From Propionibacteriaceae bacterium (lineage in GTDB: Bacteria > Actinomycetota > Actinomycetes > Propionibacteriales > Propionibacteriaceae), in NCBI GenBank assembly GCA_031271975.1, contig JAISUR010000042.1, positions 19,903 through 83,902 on the forward strand: 64,000 nt of DNA, read 5' to 3'. Position 1 is the stretch's first letter; each line of letters starts with the position of its first letter. The translations under genes and the position numbers were made by a program. Below the pieces are notes generated by a model. It made no database searches. It had not been told where the DNA came from and was given only the letters and a program-made list of their open reading frames with translations. This document shows positions 35,094 through 43,576 of this stretch, piece after piece.

Positions 35094-35831
35094 ATGCAGC
35101 CGAACGCCTATGCGCAGCCCTACTCGTCGGACTCCGGAGACGTGGGCGTGTTGTTCTGCCACGGATTCTCCGGCTCACCGTGGTCGCTTCTGGAATGGGC
35201 GCAGGTGACGGCCGCCGCCGGATACCGCGTGCGCCTACCCCGGCTGCCCGGGCACGGCACGAGCTGGCAGGAACTGAACACGACCCAGTGGCGGGATTGG
35301 TACGACTGCGTTTCGCGCGAGTTCAACCAGTTGGCCGCCCACTGTTCCAAGGTCTTCGTCACCGGGCTGTCCATGGGCGGCGCTTTAGCGCTGCGCCTGG
35401 CCGAGAAGCACCCGGACAAAGTGGCCGGGCTGGTGCTGGTCAATCCCGCCGTCCAGGCGAAGCTGGTCTCCCGGGCCGCGCCGCTACTGCAGCATTTCGT
35501 GGGCTCCGTGAAGGCAATCGGCGAGGACATCGCGGCACCAAACGTCTTGGAGCACGCCTACAACCGCACTCCGGTCAAGGCCGTGGCGTCGATGCTGAAG
35601 ATGTGGACAGACGTGCGCGCCTGCCTGGACCTTGTCGTCTGCCCGGTGCTGCTGTTCCGCTCGCTGCAGGACCACGTCGTCCCGGCCGCGTCTTCGCGCA
35701 CCATCTTGACGCACATTTCCAGCGATGAAATCACCGAACGCTGCCTGGAACGCTCCTACCACGTAGCCACCATGGACTACGACAAGCAGCAGATTTTCGA
35801 CGAGTCGCTGGCGTTCTTCGCCGCGCACTGA
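35094..35831 (+). CDS. alpha/beta-hydrolase, Est30/monoglyceride lipase-like carboxylesterase
   Basis: A 245-residue cytoplasmic hydrolase. The oxyanion loop CHGFSGSPWS is near residue 22, the nucleophile in GLSMGG near residue 97, the acid in LQDHVVP and the His in SYHVATMD near residue 222, all matching the short carboxylesterase/monoacylglycerol lipase family. It probably clears short-chain esters or monoacylglycerols. It stands divergent from the PlsC-type acyltransferase, which suggests a link to lipid turnover. Confidence 0.92.
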   Translation: MQPNAYAQPYSSDSGDVGVLFCHGFSGSPWSLLEWAQVTAAAGYRVRLPRLPGHGTSWQELNTTQWRDWYDCVSREFNQLAAHCSKVFVTGLSMGGALALRLAEKHPDKVAGLVLVNPAVQAKLVSRAAPLLQHFVGSVKAIGEDIAAPNVLEHAYNRTPVKAVASMLKMWTDVRACLDLVVCPVLLFRSLQDHVVPAASSRTILTHISSDEITERCLERSYHVATMDYDKQQIFDESLAFFAAH

Positions 35832-35839
35832 GCCGGCAG

Positions 35840-36943
35840 CTACGACTTGGCGATCTTCTGCAGCGCGGCCTGATACCAGCCCAAGATTTCGGCCAGCTTC
35901 TCGGCGTCGGGCGCTGTGCCCTTCGCCAACTTGCCGACCAACTCCAAGGCGTCTTTCCTGCCCATTTCGTCCACGCACACGTCCACGACCACCCCGGACA
36001 GCGCGTAGGCGGCGGCGATGGCGTCCCGGTCCTCAGCGGCGGGATCCGCGGGCAACGCGGCGGGCACGCCGTGGTGGGCTACGTAGTTCTTGACGAGGGC
36101 TTCATTCTGCGCCGCAGCCGAGGAGTACGCCTCTTGGGCGACCCACTCGGCGAGTCCCTCCGTCGCCCACCAAGCGCCCGACTTGGAGCACGGCGAAGCG
36201 GTGGCCGCATGCACCGCCTCGTGCGCCATCAGCGCCTGCCCTTCCGGGTCGGGGGCGCTCAGAGAGGCGGGGTTGACGACGATGTGCACAGCGCCGGATT
36301 CGCATTCCGCCGCGGCTGACGACGTGGTGGGATCAACATCGACCAACTCGGTGTACTCGCTGGTGGTGCGTGGCAACTCGACGACGAGCCGCCCGTCCCA
36401 AGACTCCACAGTGGATCCCAGCTTGGCGTCCTTGACGACTTTGACAGCATCCTTGAGCCGTTTCAGCCACGCCTTGGACTCGGACTCGGAGACCGTTTCG
36501 GCGGCGATCAGCGTGCCTTCGTCGACATTGGTGACCGTCACCCTCCCGAAAAGCCAGCTCGGCGGGGACGAGGAGGCGAGCCGGTCCAGAATCAGCGTTC
36601 GGCCGCCGACTTTGGCCATTTGCATGCTGAGGGTTTCTCTGGACGGGGTGCTTTGACCGGGAACCGACCACGTCACCTGCAACTGGCCGCTCCCGGAGAC
36701 CGCCGTGAAAGACACGTCTTCGAACTGGCTCAAGTTGGAGTACCACTGCTCCGCCAGCGCCACCCCAACTGTCGAGGTGGCGAAGTTCGCGGCAAACTGC
36801 TGCTCGGACTTGAGGCGGATCGCGGACGTGAGCGATTCAGCCACCTGGGCGGAATCTGGCTCCAGTGGATCGGGGGTCGGTTCGGGCGTGCAGCCAGCCA
36901 GCAGGCTCACTGCGAGAATTGCGCCCAACAGCGCCCGGAGCAT
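35840..36943 (-). CDS. lipoprotein with gluzincin-like HEAVH motif
   Basis: A 367-residue exported protein. LLGAILAVSLLAGC is a lipoprotein signal; a Pro/Glu linker follows. Residues 30-210 have no recognised domain. Then HEAVH (near residue 240) and, about 20 residues later, WWATEGLAEWVAQ give the HExxH plus downstream Glu of a gluzincin metallopeptidase. A basal Mtase-like collagenase fold is not claimed. ATG 36943 lies 7 bases after the stop of the NlpC/P60 hydrolase, so the two are probably co-transcribed and may act together in the wall. Convergent with the esterase. Confidence 0.78.
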   Translation of the reverse strand: MLRALLGAILAVSLLAGCTPEPTPDPLEPDSAQVAESLTSAIRLKSEQQFAANFATSTVGVALAEQWYSNLSQFEDVSFTAVSGSGQLQVTWSVPGQSTPSRETLSMQMAKVGGRTLILDRLASSSPPSWLFGRVTVTNVDEGTLIAAETVSESESKAWLKRLKDAVKVVKDAKLGSTVESWDGRLVVELPRTTSEYTELVDVDPTTSSAAAECESGAVHIVVNPASLSAPDPEGQALMAHEAVHAATASPCSKSGAWWATEGLAEWVAQEAYSSAAAQNEALVKNYVAHHGVPAALPADPAAEDRDAIAAAYALSGVVVDVCVDEMGRKDALELVGKLAKGTAPDAEKLAEILGWYQAALQKIAKS

Positions 36944-36950
36944 CGTGTGA

Positions 36951-37967
36951 TCAGCCCACCACGCGGCGCGCGCCCGCATACGGCGCCGGATAGCTGTTCA
37001 GAGTCTGGATGACCAGATCGGAGCGGGTGTTGCGCGCGTGCACGATCTTGCCGCCGCCGATGTACATGCCGACGTGGTGGATCGGGTGATACCAGAAGAT
37101 CAGGTCGCCCGGCTTCAACTCGCTGCGCGACACCGCACGGCCGATCTTGGACTGGGCCTTGGACGAATGCGGCAAGCTGATACCGACAGAGCGGTAAGAG
37201 GCCAGCATCAGGCCCGAGCAGTCGAACGAGTTGGGACCGGAAGCGCCCCACACGTACTGGCCCGTCTTCACCTTGGAGATCGCATACTTGACGGCTCCCA
37301 GCGCCTTGGCGTTCGCGGACTCGCCGCTGATCTCGCTCAGATCGAAGTCAGCCGCGGCGCCGTCGGACTGGTCCAGTTCCATGAGCGCTTCGAGCGTCAA
37401 CTCGTCCACGATGGCCTGGGCTTCAGCGAGCTTTGACTCGACCTCGTCCTCAATCTGCGCCAAGCGCTTCTCATCTGCGGCCAGGGCCGCAACCTCGGAA
37501 TCCAGAGCACGCTGCATCTGCAGCAACTCGGCCTGCTGGGATTGCTGCTCCTGCAGCGTGGCGTTCAGATTCTCATCAACCTTGCTCACCGTGGACAACT
37601 GGCCCAACAGCGTATCGGGGTCGCCCTCGCCGAAGATCTGCAGCGACGTGTTGATGCCGCGATTCTGGTACTGCAGCAGCGCCACCTGACGGGCTTCCGT
37701 CGTCAACTGGTTGACGAGCTCGGTCTGCGCGGCGATGTCCTTGCGCAACTGGCTGACCCGCTTCTTGCCCTCGTCCAGCTTGATCTTGGCCTCGTCGTAG
37801 GCCTCGTCGGCCTCGGAGGCTTCTAACTCAAGCTGCTTCACGCGCTCCTTGGCCTTGTCCAGATCGGACGGATCGGCCGTGGCGGAGGGGATGGCGAATC
37901 CTGAGAAAACCAAGGCGACGGCGGCCACTCCAGCGACGATTATCCTGATCGCTTTGCCGTGTTGCAT
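36951..37967 (-). CDS. secreted NlpC/P60 peptidoglycan endopeptidase with coiled coil
   Basis: A 338-residue protein. A signal peptide (about residues 1-31, ending ATA) is followed by a long Glu/Lys/Ala-rich coiled coil (about 35-215) and a C-terminal NlpC/P60 domain with catalytic Cys in FDCSGLM and His in HHVGMYIG, then HARN. Such RipA/CwlO-type proteins cleave wall peptides between D-Glu and meso-DAP; the coiled coil normally binds FtsEX or blocks the active site. ATG 37967 has AGGAG 9 bases upstream. The extension to 38057 is unsupported. Divergent from the DEDD nuclease. Confidence 0.94.
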   Translation of the reverse strand: MQHGKAIRIIVAGVAAVALVFSGFAIPSATADPSDLDKAKERVKQLELEASEADEAYDEAKIKLDEGKKRVSQLRKDIAAQTELVNQLTTEARQVALLQYQNRGINTSLQIFGEGDPDTLLGQLSTVSKVDENLNATLQEQQSQQAELLQMQRALDSEVAALAADEKRLAQIEDEVESKLAEAQAIVDELTLEALMELDQSDGAAADFDLSEISGESANAKALGAVKYAISKVKTGQYVWGASGPNSFDCSGLMLASYRSVGISLPHSSKAQSKIGRAVSRSELKPGDLIFWYHPIHHVGMYIGGGKIVHARNTRSDLVIQTLNSYPAPYAGARRVVG

Positions 37968-38146
37968 GGGGTTGAGCTCCTGGGGTCGTCGCGAATACTT
38001 AACTTTGGCTGAGAAAACTCTAAGGGAATCCAGAAGCGAGCGCAACTCGCGTCCCACTACGTAGACACCCTTTTGGCCGTTTCAACGCCCGGCGGCCCTG
38101 CCGTATTCCCCACCCGCTTTGGCGAAAAACTGTCCGTAGGCGCAAT

Positions 38147-38152
38147 TAGTCT
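38147..38152 (+). promoter_or_regulatory. -10 hexamer of the DEDD/GIY-YIG gene
   Basis: TAGTCT ends 7 bases before GTG 38160 and fixes that codon as the start in preference to an in-frame TTG at 38073. The 192-base divergent region 37968-38159 also holds a GCGAG/CTCGC hairpin at 38036-38050. Confidence 0.6.
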
Positions 38153-38159
38153 TGGACCT

Positions 38160-39884
38160 GTGAGTGCCGCCGTGATCCAGCCGACGTTCGCCGATCTGGG
38201 CGAAGCGCTGTCCGAGGTCACTTTCTGCGTCGTCGACCTGGAGACGACGGGCGCGGGCTCATCCGCCGGCATCACCGAGATCGGCGCGGTGAAGGTCCGC
38301 GGCGGGGAGCAATTGGGTGAATTCCAGACGCTGGTGAACCCAGGCGCCCACATCCCGGCGTCCATCTCCGTCCTGACCGGGATCACGGATTCGATGGTGG
38401 CCGGCGCCCCTTCCATCGCGGCCGCGCTCCCCAGCTTCCTGGAGTTCGCGGCCGGCTGCGTGCTGGTGGCGCACAACGCCGGTTTTGACGTCGGCTTCCT
38501 CAAGCGCGCCTGCGAGGAGTTGGGCTACGCATGGCCCAAGCCCAAGGTCGTGGACACGGTGGCGCTGGCTCGGCAGGCGCTGCTGCGCGACGAAGTCCGC
38601 AACTACAAACTGGGCACGTTGGCGGCCCATTTCCACACCGCGGTGACGCCCGACCACCGCGCCCTGGACGACGCCCGGGCCACTGTCGAGGTGTTGCACG
38701 GCCTGCTGGAACGCGTCGGGTCGCTGGGCGTCTTCTCCCTGGAAGAACTGCTTGACTTCACCCGCCGGGTCTCACCCGCCCGGCGCGCCAAACGCGGTAT
38801 GGCCGAAGGGCTGCCACAACTCCCCGGGGTGTACTGCTTCGTCGCCGAATTGGCCGACAAGCAAGGGATACTGCGGCGCCAAGTCCTGTATGTGGGCAAG
38901 TCGAAGAACATCTACCGGCGGGTCCGCAGCTACTTCACATCCGCCGAGACACGCCGCCGCATGGACGAGATGGTGCGCATCGCGACAAGAGTTGAGGCGA
39001 CGGTGTGCCGCACGGAATTGGAGGCGCAAGTCCTGGAGCTGCGGCTGATAGCCGCGCACTCGCCGCGCTACAACCGGCGGTCCAAATTCCCGGACCGATA
39101 CCTGTGGCTGCGCCTGACCGACGAGCCGTTCCCGCGTTTCTCAGTGGTGCGCAAGCCTCCACCCGGTCCCTGCCTTGGCCCGCTCAGCGGCCGGGCCGCC
39201 GCCGCGGACGCGATGCTGGTCGCGCAAGAAGCCTTCGGTTTGCGGCAGTGCAACCAGCGGATCCCCCTCCACAAGCCCGCTCCAGCGTGCGCTTTGGCCC
39301 AATTGGGCCGCTGCCCAGCCCCCTGCCAACACCTGATCAGCCCGGCGGATTACGCCGTGCTCGTGGACGCGGCCAGTGCGGCGTTGGCCGGGGACGTCCG
39401 CCCGGCGCTGCATGCCGCCGCCAGCCGCGTGGCCGAACTGGCCGCCGCCCAGCGCTATGAGCAGGCCGGGGAGATCGTCGGGCGGCTGGAAGGATACTTG
39501 GCGGCCACGGCGAAACACCATCGCCTAGCGAGCCTGGCCGCGTGCCCGTTGCTGGTCGCCGCGTACCCGGTGGACAAGGGTTGGGAGATCCACGTCATCC
39601 GGCACGGCCACCTGGCGGCGGCAACCCAGGTGCGGCGGGCGGCCGAGGTCATCCCCGCAGCCGCGGCGGCTGTTGCCGAATCGGGCACTGGGCCGGATCC
39701 GCTCGTCGAAGAGACACAACTCATCGCTGATTGGCTGGAACGCCCCGGCGTGCGCATCATCGAGATCGAAGGCACCTGGGCCTGGCCGCTGCACGCGGGG
39801 GTGGGCTCGCTGCCGCAAGCCCTCGCGGAGCCCGATCAGTCGGCCCCGATAGAGAAGGCGGCCTCCAGATCCAGCGACGAATAG
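38160..39884 (+). CDS. DEDDh exonuclease fused to a UvrC-like GIY-YIG nuclease
   Basis: A 574-residue fusion. Residues about 15-180 form a DnaQ-like DEDDh exonuclease (VDLETTG, HNAGFDVGF, and DHRALDDARAT). Residues about 215-300 form a GIY-YIG nuclease as in UvrC/Cho (LPGVYCF and VLYVGKSKNIYRRV). A CxxxxxxRCPAPC-like Cys cluster and a UVR-like helix (AAAQRYEQAGEIV) follow near residues 385-435. The combination is known from actinobacteria and suggests a repair nuclease, perhaps an alternative 3' incision enzyme. Its last 49 bases overlap the convergent RAM-domain gene. Confidence 0.93.
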   Translation: MSAAVIQPTFADLGEALSEVTFCVVDLETTGAGSSAGITEIGAVKVRGGEQLGEFQTLVNPGAHIPASISVLTGITDSMVAGAPSIAAALPSFLEFAAGCVLVAHNAGFDVGFLKRACEELGYAWPKPKVVDTVALARQALLRDEVRNYKLGTLAAHFHTAVTPDHRALDDARATVEVLHGLLERVGSLGVFSLEELLDFTRRVSPARRAKRGMAEGLPQLPGVYCFVAELADKQGILRRQVLYVGKSKNIYRRVRSYFTSAETRRRMDEMVRIATRVEATVCRTELEAQVLELRLIAAHSPRYNRRSKFPDRYLWLRLTDEPFPRFSVVRKPPPGPCLGPLSGRAAAADAMLVAQEAFGLRQCNQRIPLHKPAPACALAQLGRCPAPCQHLISPADYAVLVDAASAALAGDVRPALHAAASRVAELAAAQRYEQAGEIVGRLEGYLAATAKHHRLASLAACPLLVAAYPVDKGWEIHVIRHGHLAAATQVRRAAEVIPAAAAAVAESGTGPDPLVEETQLIADWLERPGVRIIEIEGTWAWPLHAGVGSLPQALAEPDQSAPIEKAASRSSDE

Positions 39885-40114
39885 GCGCGGAAGGCGATGT
39901 GTGTCTCCGTCGCCAGCACGCCGGGGATCTTGTTGAGTTGGTCGGCGACCGTTTGCGCGACGTCTTCCAAGGTGTGCACATGGACCATCGCTATCAGGTC
40001 GATGGTTCCCGTCGTGGAGTAGACCTCCGAGACCCCGGGCAGATCCGCGATGCGCTGCGCGACCTCGGAAAGCTGCGGGGTGTCCGCTTCCACAAAGACA
40101 ATCGCGGTGATCAT
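39836..40114 (-). CDS. stand-alone RAM-domain (Lrp/AsnC ligand-binding) protein
   Basis: A 92-residue protein with only the alpha-beta RAM domain of Lrp/AsnC regulators (IADLPGVSEVYSTTGTIDLIAMVHV); no DNA-binding HTH is present. Such proteins bind amino acids and may tune full-length Lrp proteins. ATG 40114 is one base beyond the cyclophilin stop, so it is co-transcribed with ppi. Tail-to-tail overlap with the DEDD nuclease gene. Confidence 0.9.
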   Translation of the reverse strand: MITAIVFVEADTPQLSEVAQRIADLPGVSEVYSTTGTIDLIAMVHVHTLEDVAQTVADQLNKIPGVLATETHIAFRAYSSLDLEAAFSIGAD

Positions 40115-40115
40115 G

Positions 40116-40628
40116 TCACTCCTCCACGGTGACGGATTCAATCACGACAGGCTTGACCGGGCGGTCTTGGAAACCCGTCGGCACCTGGGCGATCTCGTCG
40201 ACGACCTGCTGTGAAGCCGGGTCCTTGACTTCTCCGAAGATGGTGTGGCGGCGGTTCAGATGCGGCGTGGGGCCAACCGTGATGAAGAACTGCGAGCCGT
40301 TGGTGCCTGGGCCCGCGTTGGCCATGGCCAGCAGATACGGCTTGTCGAACACCAAGTCCGGGTGGAATTCGTCGGCGAACTGATAGCCGGGCCCACCGCG
40401 CCCGTCACCGCGGGGACAACCGCCTTGGATCATGAATCCGTCGATGACCCGGTGGAACGTCAGGCCGTCGTAGAACTTGCCAGTCGTGGTCTGTCCGCTG
40501 GCGGGATCCCGGTACTCCTTCGTGCCGGTGGCCAGCCCGGTGAAGTTGGCGACCGTCTGCGGGGCCTGGTCGTCGAACAACTCGATGACGATGTCCCCGT
40601 GGTTGGTATGCAGTGTGGCTTTGCTCAC
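40116..40628 (-). CDS. ppiA: cyclophilin-type peptidyl-prolyl cis-trans isomerase
   Basis: A 170-residue cytoplasmic cyclophilin that speeds proline isomerisation in protein folding. Catalytic-site residues are seen in [14 protein letters not shown] and SQFFITV, and HTIFGEV closes the fold. No signal peptide. GTG 40628 has AAGGGAA 5 bases upstream. It lies between the sunset-domain protein and the RAM protein in one operon. A conserved actinobacterial gene of normal length. Confidence 0.96.
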   Translation of the reverse strand: MSKATLHTNHGDIVIELFDDQAPQTVANFTGLATGTKEYRDPASGQTTTGKFYDGLTFHRVIDGFMIQGGCPRGDGRGGPGYQFADEFHPDLVFDKPYLLAMANAGPGTNGSQFFITVGPTPHLNRRHTIFGEVKDPASQQVVDEIAQVPTGFQDRPVKPVVIESVTVEE

Positions 40629-40640
40629 TTGTTTCCCTTC

Positions 40641-41387
40641 TTACTTGGCGGCTGTGAAACCGGCCGCTTCGGCCGCCTCGGCGGAGTTGAACCATACTTC
40701 GGCCGTAGTGCGGTCGTAGTGCGAACCGCCGGGCACATGGTATTTCTTCGAGCGGGCATTGCCTTTGATCGTAAACCCTTCCGGCGGCTCATCCCCGACA
40801 TAAGAGCCCTCGCCGTACCCCTCAGCGGCCGCGGCGGCGGGCTCTTCGGCATCGCCGGCTGGGACTTCAAATGGAGCGACGGTCTCGCCCTCGGGGGCGT
40901 CCATCGACTCGGCGGCGGGAACGAAATCGTCTGTCACGTCAGCGCTCGGATGCGCGATGAACGCGTCGGACGGCGTGTGGGAAACCCAATCGGCCTCCGA
41001 CGGCGGCTCCAAAGCCTTCTTCACGACCCAGGCGACCGTCCCGGCAATCGCAGCGAGCAGCGCGAAGACGAAGAACTTCTTGCAGCACTTCTTCTTTGGG
41101 GCCACGACGACAGGCTCCGGCTCGGGGGCGTGGCCCAAGAACGTGGTCAGCAACTCGTCCCTGACGTGTTCGATGCGCGGTTGCAGTTGTTCCAACGTCT
41201 CACCGGCGACTTGGGCGCTGTGCCGGATACGGGCAGCCGCTTGGTCTGCCAGCGGGGCGACCTTGTCCTGCGCCTGCTCGACGTACGGCGCCAGGCGCTC
41301 CACGGCTTCGGCGATGGCCGCTTGGCCGATCTCGGCCGCCGCGGCGGCGTTTTGCTCGACAGCTTGCAGCAATTCAGACTTGCGCAT
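40641..41387 (-). CDS. membrane protein with C-terminal sunset domain
   Basis: A 248-residue protein. Residues 1-95 are an Ala/Glu-rich helix likely to form a coiled coil, 98-120 a membrane segment after a KKKCCKK patch, 120-195 a Glu/Ala/Pro linker, and the last 45 residues a sunset domain ([20 protein letters not shown] and [16 protein letters not shown]). This domain often ends nucleases and wall proteins in actinobacteria; its function is unknown to me. GGAGGAG precedes the ATG. It leads the sunset-ppiA-RAM operon. Confidence 0.85.
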   Translation of the reverse strand: MRKSELLQAVEQNAAAAAEIGQAAIAEAVERLAPYVEQAQDKVAPLADQAAARIRHSAQVAGETLEQLQPRIEHVRDELLTTFLGHAPEPEPVVVAPKKKCCKKFFVFALLAAIAGTVAWVVKKALEPPSEADWVSHTPSDAFIAHPSADVTDDFVPAAESMDAPEGETVAPFEVPAGDAEEPAAAAAEGYGEGSYVGDEPPEGFTIKGNARSKKYHVPGGSHYDRTTAEVWFNSAEAAEAAGFTAAK

Positions 41388-41485
41388 GTCTCCTCCAAAA
41401 TGGACTTTGCCTCAAACCTACCCCAACCAGGGACACAACCCACGGCCTTTGCCCGACAAGTTCGGCAATCTTGCCGGCGACGGGT

Positions 41486-42526
41486 CTAAACGAGTGACTG
41501 CGTCTTGGACACCCACGCCTCCAGCAGGCGCGCGGCCGCGCCGGAATCAACCGCAGCGCGCATCCTCTCCAGTTGCCCGCCCAGCTGCGGTGCAACCGGC
41601 GCCGAGAGATCCGGCCCGGCGTAAGCCAGGCCCGCCGCTGCGGCGTTCAGCAGCACGATGTCGCGCACCGGGCCCGGTTTGCCGCCCAATGTCTCGCGGA
41701 CAATGGCGGCGTTCAGTTGCGGCGAGCCGCCGACCAAGGCGGACTTTTCCGCCCGCGCGATGCCCAACTCGGCTGGATCAAGCGCAGTTTGGACCACCTG
41801 CCCCGCGTTGATCAGCCACAGGGCGGAATCGGTCGTCGTGGTGAGTTCGTCGAGGCCGTCACCGCCGTGGAACACCAGCCCGCGGGCCCCGCGCCCGGCG
41901 AGCACTCCCGCCATCAGCGGCGCCATGCGTTCGTTGGCCACGCCGACGGCCTGCGCGATCGGTTTGGCGGGGTTGGCGAGCGGGCCGAGGAAGTTGAAAG
42001 TCGTTTGCACGGCAAGCTCGCGGCGGGCCGTGGCGGCGAAACGCAGCGAAGGATGGTACATAGCCGCGAACAGGAAGGCGATCCCGAGTTCGGCGAGCAC
42101 CTCCTGCTGTTTGGCGGGCGGCACGTTCAGCGCGACGCCGAGGGCTTCCAGGCAGTCGGCCGTACCGCAGGCGGAAGACGCCGCACGGTTGCCGTGCTTG
42201 ACGACCGGGACTCCGGCGGCCGCCGCGATGATGGCCGCCATCGTGGAGATGTTCACCGTGTTGGCCCGGTCGCCGCCCGAACCGACAATGTCCACAGCCT
42301 CGGGATTGATCGAGATCGCCGTGGCGCGGCCCAGCATCCCCTGTGCCAGTCCGGAAATTTCGTCGACGGTCTCGCCTTTGGCGCGCAACGCCACCGCAAA
42401 GCCGGCGATCTGGACATTGGTGGCCTCCCCGGCGAGGATCTGGTCCATTGCCCAAGCGGCCTGCTCGGGAGCCAAGTCCTGCCCGTTGATCAGGCCGGTG
42501 AGGATGTCTGGCCAGCTATAGCTCAC
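41486..42526 (-). CDS. trpD: anthranilate phosphoribosyltransferase
   Basis: A 346-residue enzyme of tryptophan synthesis that joins anthranilate to PRPP. GSGGDRANTVNIST near residue 82 is the PRPP-binding loop; KHGNRAASSACGTAD and FNFLGPLANPA are further family blocks. The ATG overlaps the receiver-like gene's stop by 4 bases. A 14-base perfect palindrome (41463-41476, CGGCAATC then TTGCCG) lies just after the stop and may end transcription. No other trp genes are in the window. Confidence 0.96.
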   Translation of the reverse strand: MSYSWPDILTGLINGQDLAPEQAAWAMDQILAGEATNVQIAGFAVALRAKGETVDEISGLAQGMLGRATAISINPEAVDIVGSGGDRANTVNISTMAAIIAAAAGVPVVKHGNRAASSACGTADCLEALGVALNVPPAKQQEVLAELGIAFLFAAMYHPSLRFAATARRELAVQTTFNFLGPLANPAKPIAQAVGVANERMAPLMAGVLAGRGARGLVFHGGDGLDELTTTTDSALWLINAGQVVQTALDPAELGIARAEKSALVGGSPQLNAAIVRETLGGKPGPVRDIVLLNAAAAGLAYAGPDLSAPVAPQLGGQLERMRAAVDSGAAARLLEAWVSKTQSLV

Positions 42527-42948
42527 GCGCTCGCCTCCGCAGTTTCGGGGGTCTCGGCGAACCAGGCGCGCAGCAATTCGGCGGCCTTCAGCGGCAAGAG
42601 CACCGGATCGACCGGGTGCGTCAAGGTGGCGTCAGCCTGCGACCACGTGGCGAGCCACGCATCCGCGACGCGCGCCACCAGGAGCAGCACCGGCGGGCAA
42701 ACCGGATAGTCGTCTTTGAGTTGGTGTGCCAGGCCCATACCACCGGCGGGTGTGGCCTCGCCATCCAGGATCGCCAGGTCGATGGCGCCGGAATCCATGA
42801 ATTGCAGAGCCGCGGGTTGTGTGGCGGCCTCGACGACCTCCACCTCGGGCAGATCAGCTGCGATCGATTTGCCCAACGCGGCGCGGACAGCTTCGCGCAC
42901 GGCGCGCTCGTCGGAATAGACCAAGATGCGGGCGATTGATTCGGTCAT
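42523..42948 (-). CDS. degenerate response-regulator receiver domain protein
   Basis: A 141-residue protein with the receiver fold: RILVYSDERAVREAV at the N-terminus (acidic pair D13/E14), a candidate phosphoacceptor in LAILDGEA (D62), and LTHPVDP where active receivers carry the conserved Lys-Pro. The Lys is replaced by His, so classical phosphotransfer is doubtful. No output domain. It sits between erpA and trpD, 15 bases after erpA and overlapping trpD, so it is clearly in the operon. Function unknown. Confidence 0.8.
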   Translation of the reverse strand: MTESIARILVYSDERAVREAVRAALGKSIAADLPEVEVVEAATQPAALQFMDSGAIDLAILDGEATPAGGMGLAHQLKDDYPVCPPVLLLVARVADAWLATWSQADATLTHPVDPVLLPLKAAELLRAWFAETPETAEASA

Positions 42949-42963
42949 GGGTTGCCTTCCGGC

Positions 42964-43311
42964 TCAGTGGAAGCTGTTCCCGCAGGCGCAGCTGTTGACG
43001 GCGTTCGGATTGTCGATCGTGAAACCGACCTGCTGGATCGTATCGACGAAGTCGATGGTGGCACCCACCAAGTACGGGGCGCTCATCTGGTCGGTAACCA
43101 GGCGCACACCGTAGAACTCCTGGGCGACGTCAGAATCGAGGACTTCCTCGTCGAGGCTCAACTGGTACCGCAGCCCGGCGCATCCGCCCGGCCCGACGGA
43201 TATCCGCAGCGCCAGATCGGCGACGCCCTCGTTTTCGGCCAGGGCCTTCACCTTCGTTGCGGCAGCCTCGGTCAAAGTCATCCCGGTAGCTGTTGTCTGA
43301 TCCAGTGTCAT
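42964..43311 (-). CDS. erpA: A-type iron-sulfur carrier protein (ErpA/IscA family)
   Basis: A 115-residue carrier that delivers Fe-S clusters to apoproteins. The three ligand cysteines are present: GGCAG near residue 43 and SCACGNSFH at the C-terminus. ATG 43311 has AGGAG upstream; the frame to 43383 is unsupported. It is encoded between DUF3043/small ORF and the receiver-like protein. Fe-S demand in the cell includes WhiB2 and the YjdI-like protein, though direct links are not shown. Confidence 0.95.
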   Translation of the reverse strand: MTLDQTTATGMTLTEAAATKVKALAENEGVADLALRISVGPGGCAGLRYQLSLDEEVLDSDVAQEFYGVRLVTDQMSAPYLVGATIDFVDTIQQVGFTIDNPNAVNSCACGNSFH

Positions 43312-43375
43312 ATTCTCCTCCAAAGTGTTCGCCAGGTTCAGTGTAGTCGTCTCGCGGTTGGCCGCGTGCGGCCGG

Positions 43376-43576
43376 CTACGCATCCAGACTCATGGGCCCC
43401 ATCACGGCTTCGCCGCCGTCGACGAGCGTCACAGCGGTGACCCCGGCTTCCGCCAACTCGGCCCAACTCGAACCCAGCCAATCCTCGGCTGCCGCCACGT
43501 CGGCGAAACCCAAGTCCAGGCCGAAGGCGGAGCGCTCGGCGCAAGACAGCTCCGGAGTCGTCTCCCAGGTGAGCAT
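43376..43576 (-). CDS. small conserved acidic protein downstream of DUF3043
   Basis: A 66-residue acidic protein (LTWETTPELSCAERSAFG at the start, VTLVDGGEAVMGPM near the end). Its ATG shares a base with the stop of DUF3043 (TGATG), so it is translated from the same mRNA. I do not recognise a family; the coupled position makes it a real gene rather than a chance frame. Confidence 0.7.
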   Translation of the reverse strand: MLTWETTPELSCAERSAFGLDLGFADVAAAEDWLGSSWAELAEAGVTAVTLVDGGEAVMGPMSLDA

